64,000 bases of DNA from Pseudomonas pisciculturae (GTDB lineage: Bacteria; Pseudomonadota; Gammaproteobacteria; Pseudomonadales; Pseudomonadaceae). The translations under genes and the position numbers were made by a program. The notes beneath the pieces were generated by a model. The model was not told the DNA's origin and ran no database searches. It worked only from the letters and a program-made list of their open reading frames with translations. The stretch is taken from positions 1,116,001 to 1,180,000 of the forward strand of contig NZ_JACVZE010000001.1 in the NCBI RefSeq assembly GCF_015461805.1, given 5' to 3'. This document shows, one piece after another, positions 11,131 through 21,231 of this stretch (the first letter of the stretch is position 1; each line of letters starts with the position of its first letter).

Positions 11131-11607
11131 ATGACCGAAAACCCTTTGTTAGAGCGTGCGTCACGCTTTGTCTCGGCCTTGCGCCATTGTCAGGTATTGG
11201 GAATTACCACCCATGATGCGAGCGAGGAGGGCATCACGCTGATCATGCCTTACGCCCCGCAACTTGTCGGCGACCCCCATACCGGCGTGATCCACGGCGG
11301 TGCCTTGACCTCCCTGATGGACACCGCCTGCGGCATGGCCACCCTCTGTGTATTGCCGGAGTTCGAGGTGTGCCCGACCCTCGACCTGCGCATCGACTAC
11401 ATGCACCCGGCCGAACCGCACAAGCCCGTGTACGGCTTCGCCCAGTGCTACCGGGTGACCACCGACGTGATCTTCACCCGTGGTTTCGCCTATCAGGACG
11501 ACCCGCAGCAACCCATCGCGCATGTGGTCGGCACATTTATGCGCATGGGCAAGCGCCTTAAAGGCACACAAGGGCTGGGCAGTAAGATTAAGGGAGCGCA
11601 AGCATGA
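11131..11607 (+). CDS. PaaI-type hotdog thioesterase (first of a pair)
   Basis: A 158-residue single hotdog-fold protein. The helix motif VIHGGALTSLMDTACG (residues 53-68, with His55) is the usual catalytic or acyl-CoA-binding signature of the PaaI/4HBT group. The expected reaction is hydrolysis of an acyl-CoA thioester, with the natural substrate unknown. Its stop overlaps the next gene by four bases (ATGA), and that gene also encodes a hotdog protein, so the two may form a heteromer or two halves of one activity. Confidence 0.82.
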   Translation: MTENPLLERASRFVSALRHCQVLGITTHDASEEGITLIMPYAPQLVGDPHTGVIHGGALTSLMDTACGMATLCVLPEFEVCPTLDLRIDYMHPAEPHKPVYGFAQCYRVTTDVIFTRGFAYQDDPQQPIAHVVGTFMRMGKRLKGTQGLGSKIKGAQA

Positions 11608-12056
11608 GCCATCGATTCAAGACCCGGCTGGAGCAGGCCCATGCGCGGGGTAATTACGACGCGCTGCTGGATTTGATCCCCTACGCCAAGCTGATCGGCA
11701 TCGACTGCACACGGCTGGGGGATGAATTGCTGTTTCGCCTGCCGGCCAACAAGGACAATATTGGTAACCCTATATTGCCAGCTCTCCATGGCGGCGTGAT
11801 CGCAGGCTTTATGGAGCTGTCTGCGGCGCTGCATCTGTTGGTGTTCACCGGCGCTCCAGGCCTGCCCAAGATCATCGACTTCTCCCTGGATTACCTGCGT
11901 GCCGGCCAGTTTCGCGACACCTACGCCAAGTGCCAGGTGTGGCGCCAGGGCCGAAGGGTAGCGAATGTGGCCATCACTGCCTGGCAAAGCACTGCGGCCG
12001 AGCCGATCGCCACCGCTCGCGCGCATTTCAAGATTGAGGAGGCGAGCCACCCTTGA
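11604..12056 (+). CDS. PaaI-type hotdog thioesterase (second of a pair)
   Basis: A 150-residue hotdog-fold protein with LHGGVIAGFMELSAA (His62 in HGG) at the expected helix. It begins inside the stop of the first thioesterase (ATGA overlap) and ends 89 bp before htpG on the same strand. The two partners share fold and length but little obvious sequence beyond the HGG region, so they are probably old paralogues, not a recent duplication. The substrate is unknown. Confidence 0.82.
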   Translation: MSHRFKTRLEQAHARGNYDALLDLIPYAKLIGIDCTRLGDELLFRLPANKDNIGNPILPALHGGVIAGFMELSAALHLLVFTGAPGLPKIIDFSLDYLRAGQFRDTYAKCQVWRQGRRVANVAITAWQSTAAEPIATARAHFKIEEASHP

Positions 12057-12145
12057 AATCCCTGTCTTAGCCCCCAACTTTGATGACAACCCGCCGCCAA
12101 CCCTCAAGGGCGCGGCCACTGCCATCCAATTGGAGTTTGATGACC

Positions 12146-14050
12146 ATGAGCGTGGAAACTCAAAAGGAAACCCTGGGCTTCCAGACCGAGGTAAAGCAAC
12201 TGCTGCACCTCATGATCCATTCGCTGTATTCCAACAAGGAAATTTTCCTTCGCGAATTGATCTCTAACGCCTCTGACGCTGTCGACAAATTACGTTTCGA
12301 AGCCCTGTCCAAGCCTGAGTTGCTGGAAGGTGGCGCCGAGCTGAAAATCCGTGTGAGCTTCGACAAAGACGCCAAGACCGTCACCCTCGAAGACAACGGC
12401 ATCGGCATGAGCCGTGAAGACGCGATTACCCACCTGGGTACCATCGCCAAATCCGGCACCGCTGATTTCATGAAGAATCTGTCGGGCGACCAGAAAAAAG
12501 ATTCCCACCTGATCGGTCAGTTCGGTGTGGGCTTCTACTCGGCGTTTATCGTCGCCGATAAAGTTGAAGTATTCAGCCGTCGTGCCGGCCTGGCGGCCAG
12601 CGAAGGCGTGCATTGGTCGTCCTTGGGTGAGGGCGAGTTTGAAATCGCCACCATCGACAAGGCTGACCGTGGCACCCGTATCGTGCTGCACCTCAAAGAC
12701 GCTGAAGATGAGTTCGCTGACGGCTACCGCCTGCGCAACATCATCAAGAAGTACTCCGACCACATCGCCTTGCCGATTGAGCTGCCAAAAGAGCAAGCAG
12801 CCGCCGAAGGCGAAGAAAAGCCTGCGCTTGAATGGGAAACCGTCAACCGCGCCAGCGCTCTGTGGACCCGTCCGCGTACCGAGATCAAGGACGAGGAATA
12901 CCAGGAGTTCTACAAGCACATCGGTCACGACTACGAAAACCCGCTGAGCTGGAGCCACAACAAGGTCGAAGGCAAGCTGGAATACAGCTCGCTGCTCTAC
13001 GTGCCGGCCCGTGCTCCGTTCGACCTGTATCAGCGTGAAGCGCCTAAAGGCCTGAAGCTCTACGTACAGCGCGTGTTTGTGATGGACCAGGCAGAATCCT
13101 TCCTGCCGCTGTACCTGCGCTTTATCAAAGGCGTAGTCGACTCCAACGATTTGTCGCTGAACGTGTCGCGAGAAATCCTGCAGAAAGACCCGATCATCGA
13201 CTCCATGAAGTCGGCGCTGACCAAGCGCGTACTCGACATGCTGGAAAAACTGGCGAAGAACGAGCCTGAGCAATACAAAGGCTTCTGGAAAAACTTCGGC
13301 CAAGTCATGAAAGAAGGCCCAGCTGAAGATTTCGCCAACAAAGAAAAAATCGCCGGCCTGCTGCGTTTTGCCTCAACTCATGAAGAGGGTGGCGAGCAAG
13401 TCGTGTCGCTGGCCGAGTACTTGGCGCGCGCCAAGGAAGGTCAGGACAAGATCTACTACCTGACAGGCGAAACCTACGCCCAGATCAAGAACAGCCCGCA
13501 CCTGGAAGTCTTCCGCAAGAAAGGCATCGAAGTGCTGCTGCTGACTGACCGTATCGATGAGTGGCTGATGAGCTACCTCAACGAGTTCGACGGCAAGTCC
13601 TTCGTCGACGTGGCCCGTGGTGACCTGGACCTGGGTAACCTGGACTCCGAAGAAGAGAAGAAAGAAGCCGAAGAAGTGGCCAAGGCCAAAGAAGGCTTGG
13701 TTGAGCGTATCAAGGCGTCCCTGGGTGATGCTGTCAGCGAAGTGCGGGTTTCCCACCGTCTGACCGATTCCCCGGCGATCCTGGCCATCGGCGAAGCGGA
13801 CTTGGGCATGCAAATGCGCCAGATCCTCGAAGCCAGCGGCCAGAAGGTGCCGGATTCCAAGCCGATCTTCGAATTCAACCCGGCTCACCCGCTGATCGAG
13901 AAACTCGACAGCGAGCAGAGTGAAGAGCGCTTTGGCGACCTGTCGCACATCCTCTTCGACCAGGCAGCTCTGGCCGCCGGCGACAGCTTGAAAGACCCGG
14001 CCGCGTACGTGCGTCGCCTGAACAAGCTGTTGGTTGAACTGTCGGTTTGA
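12146..14050 (+). CDS. htpG: Molecular chaperone HtpG (bacterial Hsp90)
   Basis: ATP-dependent cytosolic chaperone of the Hsp90 family. The 634 residues begin [20 protein letters not shown]. The N-terminal GHKL ATPase domain includes the catalytic-Glu helix ([18 protein letters not shown] in most homologues, here [13 protein letters not shown]), the DNGIGM motif near residue 84-89, and [11 protein letters not shown]. Middle and C-terminal dimerisation domains follow at normal length. The frame extends 22 codons upstream, but the ATG at 12146 has a GGAG site ten bases before it and fits the family. A terminator follows closely. No convincing sigma-32 promoter could be assigned in the 89-bp upstream gap. 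Confidence 0.98.
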   Translation: MSVETQKETLGFQTEVKQLLHLMIHSLYSNKEIFLRELISNASDAVDKLRFEALSKPELLEGGAELKIRVSFDKDAKTVTLEDNGIGMSREDAITHLGTIAKSGTADFMKNLSGDQKKDSHLIGQFGVGFYSAFIVADKVEVFSRRAGLAASEGVHWSSLGEGEFEIATIDKADRGTRIVLHLKDAEDEFADGYRLRNIIKKYSDHIALPIELPKEQAAAEGEEKPALEWETVNRASALWTRPRTEIKDEEYQEFYKHIGHDYENPLSWSHNKVEGKLEYSSLLYVPARAPFDLYQREAPKGLKLYVQRVFVMDQAESFLPLYLRFIKGVVDSNDLSLNVSREILQKDPIIDSMKSALTKRVLDMLEKLAKNEPEQYKGFWKNFGQVMKEGPAEDFANKEKIAGLLRFASTHEEGGEQVVSLAEYLARAKEGQDKIYYLTGETYAQIKNSPHLEVFRKKGIEVLLLTDRIDEWLMSYLNEFDGKSFVDVARGDLDLGNLDSEEEKKEAEEVAKAKEGLVERIKASLGDAVSEVRVSHRLTDSPAILAIGEADLGMQMRQILEASGQKVPDSKPIFEFNPAHPLIEKLDSEQSEERFGDLSHILFDQAALAAGDSLKDPAAYVRRLNKLLVELSV

Positions 14051-14061
14051 CCCCGTAGTAG

Positions 14062-14087
14062 AAAAACCCGCTTCGGCGGGTTTTTTC
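14062..14087 (+). terminator. Rho-independent terminator after htpG
   Basis: AAAAACCCGC, TTCG and GCGGGTTTTT form a strong stem (14062-14071 with 14076-14085), followed by further T residues. Confidence 0.92.
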
Positions 14088-14116
14088 GTTCTAGTGCACC
14101 TCAACTGGAGTAAATG

Positions 14117-14839
14117 ATGAGCCAAGTCACTGTACGTTCCGTGGTCTATCAGATTGATGGCCAGTCTTACGAAAGCCGCTTGGCGTTTGATGCCAGCCAG
14201 AAGGGCCCGCTGCCCGGCCTGGTGATGGCGCCGAACTGGATGGGGGTGAGTGCGGGTGCCGAAGAGATCGCCAAGAGCGTGGCCAGTAAAGGCTATGTGG
14301 TATTGGTTGCTGACCTGTACGGGCAGACCGTGCGCCCGACCAATGGCGATGAAGCCGGGGCGGCGATGATGCCGTTGAAGAACGACAACCCGAAGCTGCT
14401 CAAGCTGATGCAGGCTGCCTTGGAGCAGCTGCAAGGCCAGGCTGAAGTCGATACGTCGAAGCTGGCGACATTTGGTTTCTGCTTTGGCGGTTTCTGCTCG
14501 CTGGAGCTGGCACGTACCGGAGCGCCGTTGAAGGCCGCGGTATCGTTCCACGGCACCATCGACACCCAGAACCCGGCGGGCGCAAAACACGTCAAGGGCT
14601 CAGTGCTGGTGCTGCACGGTGCTTCCGATCCGTTGGTGCCGAGAGAGCAGCTGCCGGTATTTGAAGAAGAAATGAATGCAGCCGGTGTGGATTGGCAATT
14701 GCTGAGCTACGGCGGTGCGGTGCATTCCTTTACCGACCCGCATGCCAATGTGCCGGGCAAGATGATGTATGACGCGAAGACGGCCAAGCGGGCGTTCAAG
14801 TCGATGCATGATTTGTTGGATGAAGTGTTCGGGGGCTGA
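14117..14839 (+). CDS. Dienelactone hydrolase family protein
   Basis: A 240-residue cytosolic alpha/beta hydrolase of the dienelactone hydrolase family. The nucleophile elbow is GFCFGG with Cys122, as in true dienelactone hydrolases. The acid is probably the Asp of HGASDPLVP, and the His lies in GGAVHSF. Two ATGs stand side by side at 14114 and 14117. The GGAG at 14107-14110 is better spaced for the second, which is chosen here. No chlorocatechol pathway genes are nearby, so a general esterase or lactonase role is more likely than aromatic degradation. Confidence 0.85.
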   Translation: MSQVTVRSVVYQIDGQSYESRLAFDASQKGPLPGLVMAPNWMGVSAGAEEIAKSVASKGYVVLVADLYGQTVRPTNGDEAGAAMMPLKNDNPKLLKLMQAALEQLQGQAEVDTSKLATFGFCFGGFCSLELARTGAPLKAAVSFHGTIDTQNPAGAKHVKGSVLVLHGASDPLVPREQLPVFEEEMNAAGVDWQLLSYGGAVHSFTDPHANVPGKMMYDAKTAKRAFKSMHDLLDEVFGG

Positions 14840-14864
14840 GTTTTTTAGCGTCTGATCCGGCCTC

Positions 14865-14954
14865 ATCGGGGGCAAGCCCCCTCCCACACTTGACTGTATT
14901 CACAAATAGAAATGTGTGAACCCAATCCAATGTGGGAGGGGGCTTGCCCCCGAT
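14865..14954. repeat. REPIN, GTGGGAGGGGG...CCCCCGAT subtype
   Basis: The arms ATCGGGGGCAAGCCCCCTCC+CAC (14865-14887) and GTGGGAGGGGGCTTGCCCCC+GAT (14932-14954) are exact reverse complements of 23 bases around a 44-base loop. It separates the convergent hydrolase and pirin genes. The same arms occur at 60630-60710. Confidence 0.88.
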
Positions 14955-14956
14955 GG

Positions 14957-15823
14957 CTATTTTCCAGGCAACTCAATTCTGTCTGTTTCACCCGGCACCG
15001 TCGGCCAATCCCCAGCCGCCCACCGCTGCCTGGCCTGCTCGATCCTGGCAGGATCACTCGCCACAAAATTCCAATTGATGCGTCGTGGCCCGTCCAACGG
15101 CGCGCCGCCAAACACCACTAAATGGCAGTCGCTTTCGGCGAACAGTGTCATTTCCTGCCCGGCCGGCAATACCACCAGGCTATGCACCTCAAGCGGCTCG
15201 CCGTCCAGCTGCGCTTCACCCTCCAGCACATACACCGCCCGCTCCTCATGCTCATTGGGAATCAACAGCGTGGTGGCCGTCTGCATCCGCACCTCGCCAT
15301 ACAAGGTGGGAGACAGTACCGGGACCGGTGATTTCAGGCAGAAACCATTGCCTGCAATCATCCTGATCTGCACCCCCAGGTTGTCACTGACCGGCAAGCT
15401 GGCTGCCGGGTGATGGCTGTAGTGGCCCGGCCCGGTTTCATGGTCCTGGGGCGAGGCCAGCCACACTTGCAGGCCATGCAGGCTGAAGCCGGCGGCCTTG
15501 ATCGCTTCGGGTGTGCGTTCAACATGAGCAATCGCGCTGCCAGCCGTCATCCAGCTCACATCACCGGCCTGAACGACCTGGTCCGAGCCCAGGCTGTCCT
15601 TATGCTGCAAGGCGCCTTCGAACAGGTAGGTGAGGGTGGAGAGCCCGATATGCGGGTGCTGGCGGATATTCATGCCGCTGCCCGGCGCGTACTGGGTAAG
15701 CAACATATGGTCGAAAAACACAAAGGGCCCGACGCTGCGGCACTCCCGCGAAGGCAGTGGGCGCAGGATCGGTTGGCCCTCGACGTCTTCGGGGCGAGGG
15801 CGGATCACGGTGAGGGTGGTCAT
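14957..15823 (-). CDS. Pirin family protein
   Basis: A 288-residue bicupin of the pirin family. The N-terminal cupin has the metal-ligand region RQHPHIGLSTLTYLFEG, preceded by FVFFDHMLL, and the pirin C-terminal domain covers roughly residues 160-270. Bacterial pirins bind iron and either act as quercetin 2,3-dioxygenase or modulate enzymes, and the role here cannot be told. The frame opens 27 codons earlier, but the ATG at 15823 has AGGGAC before it and gives the conserved MTTLTVIRPR start. The OsmC gene lies upstream on the same strand with a 64-bp gap, so co-transcription is possible. Confidence 0.9.
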   Translation of the reverse strand: MTTLTVIRPRPEDVEGQPILRPLPSRECRSVGPFVFFDHMLLTQYAPGSGMNIRQHPHIGLSTLTYLFEGALQHKDSLGSDQVVQAGDVSWMTAGSAIAHVERTPEAIKAAGFSLHGLQVWLASPQDHETGPGHYSHHPAASLPVSDNLGVQIRMIAGNGFCLKSPVPVLSPTLYGEVRMQTATTLLIPNEHEERAVYVLEGEAQLDGEPLEVHSLVVLPAGQEMTLFAESDCHLVVFGGAPLDGPRRINWNFVASDPARIEQARQRWAAGDWPTVPGETDRIELPGK

Positions 15824-15887
15824 GGTGCGTCCCTGTCTGAGCGGGTTGGATGCTGCTGAGCATAACCCGCTCGACGGGAGGTTGGCG

Positions 15888-16304
15888 CTATTGGCTGAAG
15901 GCACCTTCCGACAGTTTTGTCTCGATAGTGACGTCGGCGGTGGTCATCAGCTTGTGTACCGGGCAACGATCGGCCACGCGGTGCAGCTCATCACGTTGTT
16001 CGTCGGTGAGCACGCCCTTGAGGGTGAGCTTGACGGCAAGTTTGTATTTGCCCTTTTGCTCCTCGGTGCTGTCGTGGGTAACTTCCACGGTCACGCCAGT
16101 GAGGGGGATGTTCTTTTTCTGGGCGTAGAGTTTGACGGTCAGGGCCTTGCATGAGGCCAGGGCTGCGTCGAAGTAGTCGTGGGGCGAGGGCGCCGAGTCA
16201 TCGCCGCCCAGGCTCTTGGGCAGGTCGGTGAACAGTTCATGGTTGTCGATATTGAGGCTATGACGGAAGTTGTCGGCGTTCAGGGTATTGACGGTAACAG
16301 GCAT
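15888..16304 (-). CDS. OsmC family protein
   Basis: A 138-residue protein of the OsmC/Ohr superfamily, a homodimeric thiol-dependent peroxidase fold. Two conserved cysteines lie in ALASCKALTVKLYAQ and DRCPVHK, the expected peroxidatic and resolving positions. The sequence is closer to the YhfA/OsmC-like branch than to classical Ohr, judged by the HDYFDAALASCKA region. The start is chosen at MPVTVNTLNAD because GTGAGGT stands seven bases before it. An in-frame GTG at 16316 would overlap that site. Its likely role is defence against organic hydroperoxides. Confidence 0.87.
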   Translation of the reverse strand: MPVTVNTLNADNFRHSLNIDNHELFTDLPKSLGGDDSAPSPHDYFDAALASCKALTVKLYAQKKNIPLTGVTVEVTHDSTEEQKGKYKLAVKLTLKGVLTDEQRDELHRVADRCPVHKLMTTADVTIETKLSEGAFSQ

Positions 16305-16444
16305 GGCAAACCTCACGAGGCGGCAGGATGAAGGTCATGCAGTTATAGGGCATGCTGGCACTTAGGTGTTCCGTGTTTTTTGTTGGATGAACCCCGGCAG
16401 GGCACGCAAGGTCTACCCGTATCAGCCCTTATCGAGGTTTTATC

Positions 16445-17467
16445 GTGCCCTGGACTCGCTTGAGCCTTGCCCTGTTGCTTGCTGTCAGTAGCCTTCCCAC
16501 GCAGGCTCGCGACTATGCCTACAGCGATGCGCACCTGCATTACGTGGATTTTTTCCAGGAAACCGCGGGCATGGACGCACTGCTCAAGGCCATGGCTGAC
16601 AATCGCATCGAGCATGTGATGATTTCCGGTATCCCGGTCGCGAAGAAGTGGCACGAGGACGAACCCAAACGCCCGCGCTACTACGCCGGCGATGACGCCG
16701 ATGCCTATTGGTACAGCGCTACCGATGTGATCGTCGCGGCCGCCGTGAACAAATTGGCACCCGAACAGCGTCGGCAGTTGCATCCTTTTTTGTCGGGCTT
16801 CAATCCCAATGACAAGAATTCCGCTGCGCATATCCAGCGCATGCTCGACCTCAACCCCGGCCTTTGGCAGGGGATCGGCGAGGTCTTTACCCGCCATGAC
16901 GACCTTACAGCCCTCACGTCTGGTGACACGCCACGTGCCAACAACGAGGCGATGACGCGCATTTACCACCTGGCAGCCGAAAACGATCTGCCGGTGATGC
17001 TGCATTCCAACATCACCTCCAAGCGTGAGCGCAATCCCCTGTACCTGGCGGAAGTGGAAGAGCCGCTGCGCAATCACCCGCACACGCGTTTTATCTGGGC
17101 CCATGGCGGTACAAGCAAGGAGATCCACCGGCACCAGGTGCAAATGGACTTTTTACTGCCGACCTTGAGTCGACTGCTGGAAGCCTACCCGAATCTGTAC
17201 ATTGACCTGTCCTGGAGCATGCTCACGCCGTATTTGCTCGATGAGGCAGGCAAGCCCCGCGCGGAGTGGGTAAAGCTGGTGGAGCGCTTCCCGGAGCGTT
17301 TTATGCTGGGGTCGGACGTGGTAGGGCGTTTCAGCAAGCTAGGTAAGGAGATGCGCCGTTTTGATCCCTTTCTCGACGCATTACCCGAGGCAGTCGCGTA
17401 CAAAGTCGCCCGCGACAACTTCCTGAGCATCCTGCCTAAAACCACTCGCGATCAGGTTGTACGTTGA
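16445..17467 (+). CDS. Exported amidohydrolase-family metalloenzyme
   Basis: A 340-residue TIM-barrel hydrolase of the amidohydrolase-2 type. An N-terminal signal peptide (hydrophobic SLALLLAVSSLPTQA) precedes RDYAYSDAHLHYVDF, whose His30-x-His32 forms the metal site at the end of strand 1. Further ligands are likely in LPVMLHSN, IWAHGG and LGSDVVGRF. Most relatives are cytosolic decarboxylases or lactonases, so the predicted periplasmic location is notable. The GTG start has GAGG about seven bases before it. The substrate is unknown. A chemoreceptor gene follows after 95 bp on the same strand. Confidence 0.75.
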   Translation: MPWTRLSLALLLAVSSLPTQARDYAYSDAHLHYVDFFQETAGMDALLKAMADNRIEHVMISGIPVAKKWHEDEPKRPRYYAGDDADAYWYSATDVIVAAAVNKLAPEQRRQLHPFLSGFNPNDKNSAAHIQRMLDLNPGLWQGIGEVFTRHDDLTALTSGDTPRANNEAMTRIYHLAAENDLPVMLHSNITSKRERNPLYLAEVEEPLRNHPHTRFIWAHGGTSKEIHRHQVQMDFLLPTLSRLLEAYPNLYIDLSWSMLTPYLLDEAGKPRAEWVKLVERFPERFMLGSDVVGRFSKLGKEMRRFDPFLDALPEAVAYKVARDNFLSILPKTTRDQVVR

Positions 17468-17562
17468 TATCGCGTTTTCGTCTTACGTAAAAAAGCTGAG
17501 GCGCCGATACCTTTCAAGAGCCAGCTGCAATTGGATGCAGCGCATTTGGAAGGAACCAGGGC

Positions 17563-19188
17563 ATGAGCATCAGAAGTTTGAATATCGCCCCACGGGCAGG
17601 GTTGGGGTTTGGTGTACTGGGGCTGATGGTGTTTGCCCTGGGCGCCTTTGCCCTGTTGCAGATGGCCAATATGCGCCAGCAGTCGGAGCAAGTGGAGAGC
17701 AATTGGCTGCCCAGCGTGATGGCGGTGGGGGAGATGAGCCAGGACCTGTTGCGAATTCGAGCGTTGACGCTGCGGCTGTTACTCAACCGCGACCCTCAAT
17801 CATTGACGCAGAACGAACAGAAACTCACTGACCTGAAAAATGGCCTGCATCAGGCCCAGGCCCTCTATGAAGCGCTGATCGTGTTGCCGCAGGAGCGCGC
17901 TTTATTTGATCGCTTCAAGGCTCAGGAGCAGCAGTACCTGCAACGCCAGGAACAGGTCATGGGGTTTTCCACCGCCAATCAGTTGGACGAGGCGATCAAG
18001 GTCGTCAACGGCGAAATGAATCAACTGGCCGATGAAATGGCCAAGACCCTGCATGAACTGGTGAGCCTCAATAAAGCCAATGCCAATCAGGCGGCCAGCC
18101 AGTCACAAAGTGTATTCAGCCAATCGCGCAGTTGGGTCATCGGCATGATCGCGCTCGCGGCGCTGGTCACCATCGGCTTGGCGGTATGGCTGACCCGCAG
18201 CATTGTGCTGCCGTTGGCACAGTCGCTAAAAGTCGCCCAGGGCGTTGCCAGTGGTGACCTGACTGCGCAGATCAGCGTGAGTGGCAAGGATGAGCCGGCG
18301 CGCTTGCAGCAGGCCCTCAAGGAGATGCAGGAAAACCTGCGCGATACGATTCGCCAGATTGCCGAATCATCGAACCAGTTGGCCTCCGCTTCCGAAGAGC
18401 TCAGTTGCGTCACCGAGGATGCGACCCGGGGCCTGAGCCAGCAAAACCAGGAAATCGAACAGGCCGCCACAGCGGTCAATCAGATGACGGCGGCGGTGGA
18501 GGAAGTGGCGAGCAACGCGGTGGCCACCTCCCAGGCGTCTCGCGAGTCTGACCGCATCGCTCAGCAGGGGCGTGAGCAGGTGCACCAGACAGTGGTGTCG
18601 ATTGAAGCGCTGGCCACCGATGTCACCGATAACGTGACGCAGGTCGAAGACTTGGCGCAGAAGGTCTATGGCATCAGCAAAGTGTTGGATGTGATCCGTT
18701 CGATTGCCGAGCAGACCAACCTGCTGGCGCTCAATGCGGCGATTGAAGCGGCGCGCGCCGGGGATGCCGGGCGCGGTTTTGCAGTGGTGGCCGATGAGGT
18801 CCGGGCCCTGGCTCATCGCACTCAGCAATCGACCCGGGAAATCGAGCAGATGATCAGCGGGATTCAGCAAGGCACCGATCAGGCGGTCAGCTCGATGCAG
18901 CAGAGCAACACCCGTGCTCGGTCCACGCTGGATATCGCCAAGTCGGCGGGGAGTGCGTTGGAGGCGATTGCGTCGGCGTTCACCCTGATCAATGAGCGCA
19001 ACCTGGTAATCGCCAGTGCGTCGGAGCAACAGGCGGCGGTGGCGCGGGAGGTGGATCGCAATCTGATGAATATTCGCGATTTGGCGCATCAGACATCTGC
19101 CGGGGCCAATCAGACGAGCGCGGCGAGCCAGGAGTTGTCGCGGTTGGCGGTGGGGCTCAATAGCATGGTGGCGCGGTTTTCGGTGTAG
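17563..19188 (+). CDS. Methyl-accepting chemotaxis protein, 4-helix-bundle type
   Basis: A 541-residue transmembrane chemoreceptor. TM1 lies at about 16-37 and a mainly helical periplasmic sensor of about 150 residues follows, typical of the 4HB_MCP class. TM2 is at about 190-212 ([18 protein letters not shown]), then HAMP, then the MA signalling domain. The hairpin tip reads [20 protein letters not shown]+RAG. No C-terminal CheR/CheB-tethering pentapeptide is seen. Start ATG with AAGGAA upstream. It occupies the place next to fabB where PAO1 has a chemoreceptor (PA1608, from memory). The ligand is unknown. Confidence 0.93.
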   Translation: MSIRSLNIAPRAGLGFGVLGLMVFALGAFALLQMANMRQQSEQVESNWLPSVMAVGEMSQDLLRIRALTLRLLLNRDPQSLTQNEQKLTDLKNGLHQAQALYEALIVLPQERALFDRFKAQEQQYLQRQEQVMGFSTANQLDEAIKVVNGEMNQLADEMAKTLHELVSLNKANANQAASQSQSVFSQSRSWVIGMIALAALVTIGLAVWLTRSIVLPLAQSLKVAQGVASGDLTAQISVSGKDEPARLQQALKEMQENLRDTIRQIAESSNQLASASEELSCVTEDATRGLSQQNQEIEQAATAVNQMTAAVEEVASNAVATSQASRESDRIAQQGREQVHQTVVSIEALATDVTDNVTQVEDLAQKVYGISKVLDVIRSIAEQTNLLALNAAIEAARAGDAGRGFAVVADEVRALAHRTQQSTREIEQMISGIQQGTDQAVSSMQQSNTRARSTLDIAKSAGSALEAIASAFTLINERNLVIASASEQQAAVAREVDRNLMNIRDLAHQTSAGANQTSAASQELSRLAVGLNSMVARFSV

Positions 19189-19202
19189 GGCGGGAGGGCT
19201 CA

Positions 19203-19267
19203 ATCGCAGGCAAGCCAGCTCCCACAGGGGAATGCATTCCAAATGTGGGAGCTGGCTTGCCTGCGAT
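19203..19267. repeat. REPIN, GTGGGAGCTGG subtype, opposite arm order
   Basis: The arms ATCGCAGGCAAGCCAGCTCC+CAC (19203-19225) and GTGGGAGCTGGCTTGCCTGC+GAT (19245-19267) are exact reverse complements. The arm order is reversed relative to 7976-8062, so the loop is only 19 bases. It lies between convergent genes. Confidence 0.87.
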
Positions 19268-19300
19268 GAGGGCGACTCGGTCTTAAATCCATCACCCATA

Positions 19301-19332
19301 AAAAAGCCCCGAACCAGTCGGGGCTTTTTCAT
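19301..19332. terminator. Bidirectional terminator between chemoreceptor and fabB
   Basis: AAAAAGCCCC (19301-19310) and GGGGCTTTTT (19320-19329) form a stem with A-run and T-run on opposite sides, so it can stop both the + strand chemoreceptor transcript and the - strand fabAB transcript. Confidence 0.87.
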
Positions 19333-19350
19333 GCAATCAAGCTACAGGTC

Positions 19351-20571
19351 TTACTTGCCCTGCCAGCGTTTCAGCACCAGGGTGGCGTTAGTGCCACCGA
19401 AGCCGAAGCTGTTGCTCATCACGGTGTCGATCTTGGCGTTTTCAACGGTCTTGAGCTGGATCGGCATGTCAGCGACAGCTGGGTCCAGTTCATCGATGTT
19501 GGCCGAGCCGGCAATGAAGTTGCCTTCCATCATCAGCAGGCAGTAGATCGCTTCGTGAACGCCCGCGGCGCCCAGGGAGTGACCCGACAGGCTCTTGGTA
19601 GAGCTGATCGCCGGAGCCTTGTCGCCGAATACCGCACGCACGCCTTCCATTTCCTTGGCGTCGCCGACCGGAGTCGAGGTGCCGTGGGTGTTCAGGTAGT
19701 CGATTGGGGTATCAACGGTGGACATTGCCATCTGCATGCAGCGGATGGCGCCTTCACCGCTTGGCGCAACCATGTCGTAGCCGTCGGACGTCGCGCCGTA
19801 GCCAACGATTTCGGCGTAGATCTTGGCGCCGCGGGCCAGAGCATGTTCCAGCTCCTCGACCACGACCATGCCGCCACCGCCGGCGATGACGAAACCGTCA
19901 CGCTTGGCGTCGTAGGCGCGGGAGGCTTTTTCCGGCGTTTCGTTGTACTGGGTGGACAGTGCGCCCATGGCGTCGAACAGGAACGATTGGCTCCAATGCT
20001 CTTCTTCACCGCCGCCGGCGAACACGATGTCTTGTTTGCCCAGCTGGATCTGCTCAACCGCAGTACCGATGCAGTGAGCACTGGTGGCGCAGGCCGAGGA
20101 GATCGAGTAGTTCACGCCCTTGATGGCAAATGGCGTGGCCAGGCAGGCCGAAACGGTGCTGCCCATGGTCCGCGTTACACGGTACGGGCCAACGCGCTTC
20201 ACGCCTTTTTCGCGAAGGATGTCCAGCGCTTCCATTTGGTTCAGGGTGGATGCGCCGCCCGAGCCGGCGATCAGACCGGTGCGTACGTTGGAAACCTGGT
20301 CTTCGCTCAGGCCGGAGTCGGCGATTGCGTCTTTCATCGCCAGGTAGGCGTAGGCGGCAGCGTGGCCGACGAAGCGATAGATCTTGCGATCGATCAGTTC
20401 TTCGAGGGGCAGGTCGATGGAGCCGGAAACCTGGCTACGCAGACCCATTTCGGCATATTCCGGGTTGAAGCGGATGCCAGGGCGACTTGCACGCAGGTTA
20501 GCGGTGACGGTCTCTTTGTCATTGCCCAGGCAAGAAACGATGCCCAGACCAGTGATAACGACGCGGCGCAT
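19351..20571 (-). CDS. fabB: Beta-ketoacyl-ACP synthase I
   Basis: Condensing enzyme that elongates the cis-3-decenoyl-ACP made by FabA, committing carbon to unsaturated fatty acids. The 406 residues carry the Cys-His-His triad: Cys161 in [12 protein letters not shown], His296 in [17 protein letters not shown] and His331 in [11 protein letters not shown]. Length and motifs are normal. It lies 11 bp downstream of fabA and shares its transcript, closed by the terminator at 19301-19332. Regulation is expected through the palindrome upstream of fabA. Confidence 0.98.
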   Translation of the reverse strand: MRRVVITGLGIVSCLGNDKETVTANLRASRPGIRFNPEYAEMGLRSQVSGSIDLPLEELIDRKIYRFVGHAAAYAYLAMKDAIADSGLSEDQVSNVRTGLIAGSGGASTLNQMEALDILREKGVKRVGPYRVTRTMGSTVSACLATPFAIKGVNYSISSACATSAHCIGTAVEQIQLGKQDIVFAGGGEEEHWSQSFLFDAMGALSTQYNETPEKASRAYDAKRDGFVIAGGGGMVVVEELEHALARGAKIYAEIVGYGATSDGYDMVAPSGEGAIRCMQMAMSTVDTPIDYLNTHGTSTPVGDAKEMEGVRAVFGDKAPAISSTKSLSGHSLGAAGVHEAIYCLLMMEGNFIAGSANIDELDPAVADMPIQLKTVENAKIDTVMSNSFGFGGTNATLVLKRWQGK

Positions 20572-20582
20572 GCGGATAACCC

Positions 20583-21098
20583 TTAAAAGTTGTCAGTGGA
20601 AGTGAATACGCCGACGCGAAGGCCTTCGGCAGTATAGATCTCGCGACCGTCGACGCTCACCGAACCATCGGCGATGGCCAGGTTCAGCTTGCCCTTGAGG
20701 ACGCGCTTGATCTGAATGTTATAGGTGACTTTCTTGGCGGTCGGCAGCACCTGGCCAAAGAACTTCACTTCGCCCGAACCCAGGGCGCGACCGCGACCCG
20801 GCAGGCCTTGCCAGCCGAGGAAGAAACCGACCAGTTGCCACATGGCGTCGAGACCCAGGCAGCCTGGCATTACAGGATCGCCTTCGAAATGGCAGGCAAA
20901 GAACCACAGGTCCGGGGTGATATCCAGCTCGGCGACCAATTCACCTTTGCCGTACTTGCCACCCTCTTCGCTGATATGGGTGATGCGATCCACCATCAGC
21001 ATGTTCGGGGCGGGCAGTTGCGCGTTACCTGGGCCGAACAGCTCACCGCGACTGCAGCGCAGCAGGTCTTCCCGAGTAAAGGCGTTTTGTTTGGTCAT
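20583..21098 (-). CDS. fabA: 3-hydroxydecanoyl-ACP dehydratase/isomerase
   Basis: Bifunctional dehydratase/isomerase that makes cis-3-decenoyl-ACP, the branch point of anaerobic unsaturated fatty acid synthesis. The 171 residues contain the active pair His70 ([16 protein letters not shown]) and Asp84 (LGLDAMWQL). An AGGAGCTC site precedes the ATG. It is first in the fabA-fabB operon. About 135 bp upstream of its start is a FabR/DesT-like palindrome. Confidence 0.98.
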   Translation of the reverse strand: MTKQNAFTREDLLRCSRGELFGPGNAQLPAPNMLMVDRITHISEEGGKYGKGELVAELDITPDLWFFACHFEGDPVMPGCLGLDAMWQLVGFFLGWQGLPGRGRALGSGEVKFFGQVLPTAKKVTYNIQIKRVLKGKLNLAIADGSVSVDGREIYTAEGLRVGVFTSTDNF

Positions 21099-21231
21099 GC
21101 GAGCTCCTCAATAATCCCATGCGGCAGGGTAGGGCAAATCTTCCCGAACCGAATGAAGCGTTCATGCCTCATGTCGGCAGCCTACACATAGACTATTGCG
21201 TTGTAGTGAAAGTCACAGCGGTAAGGTACTC

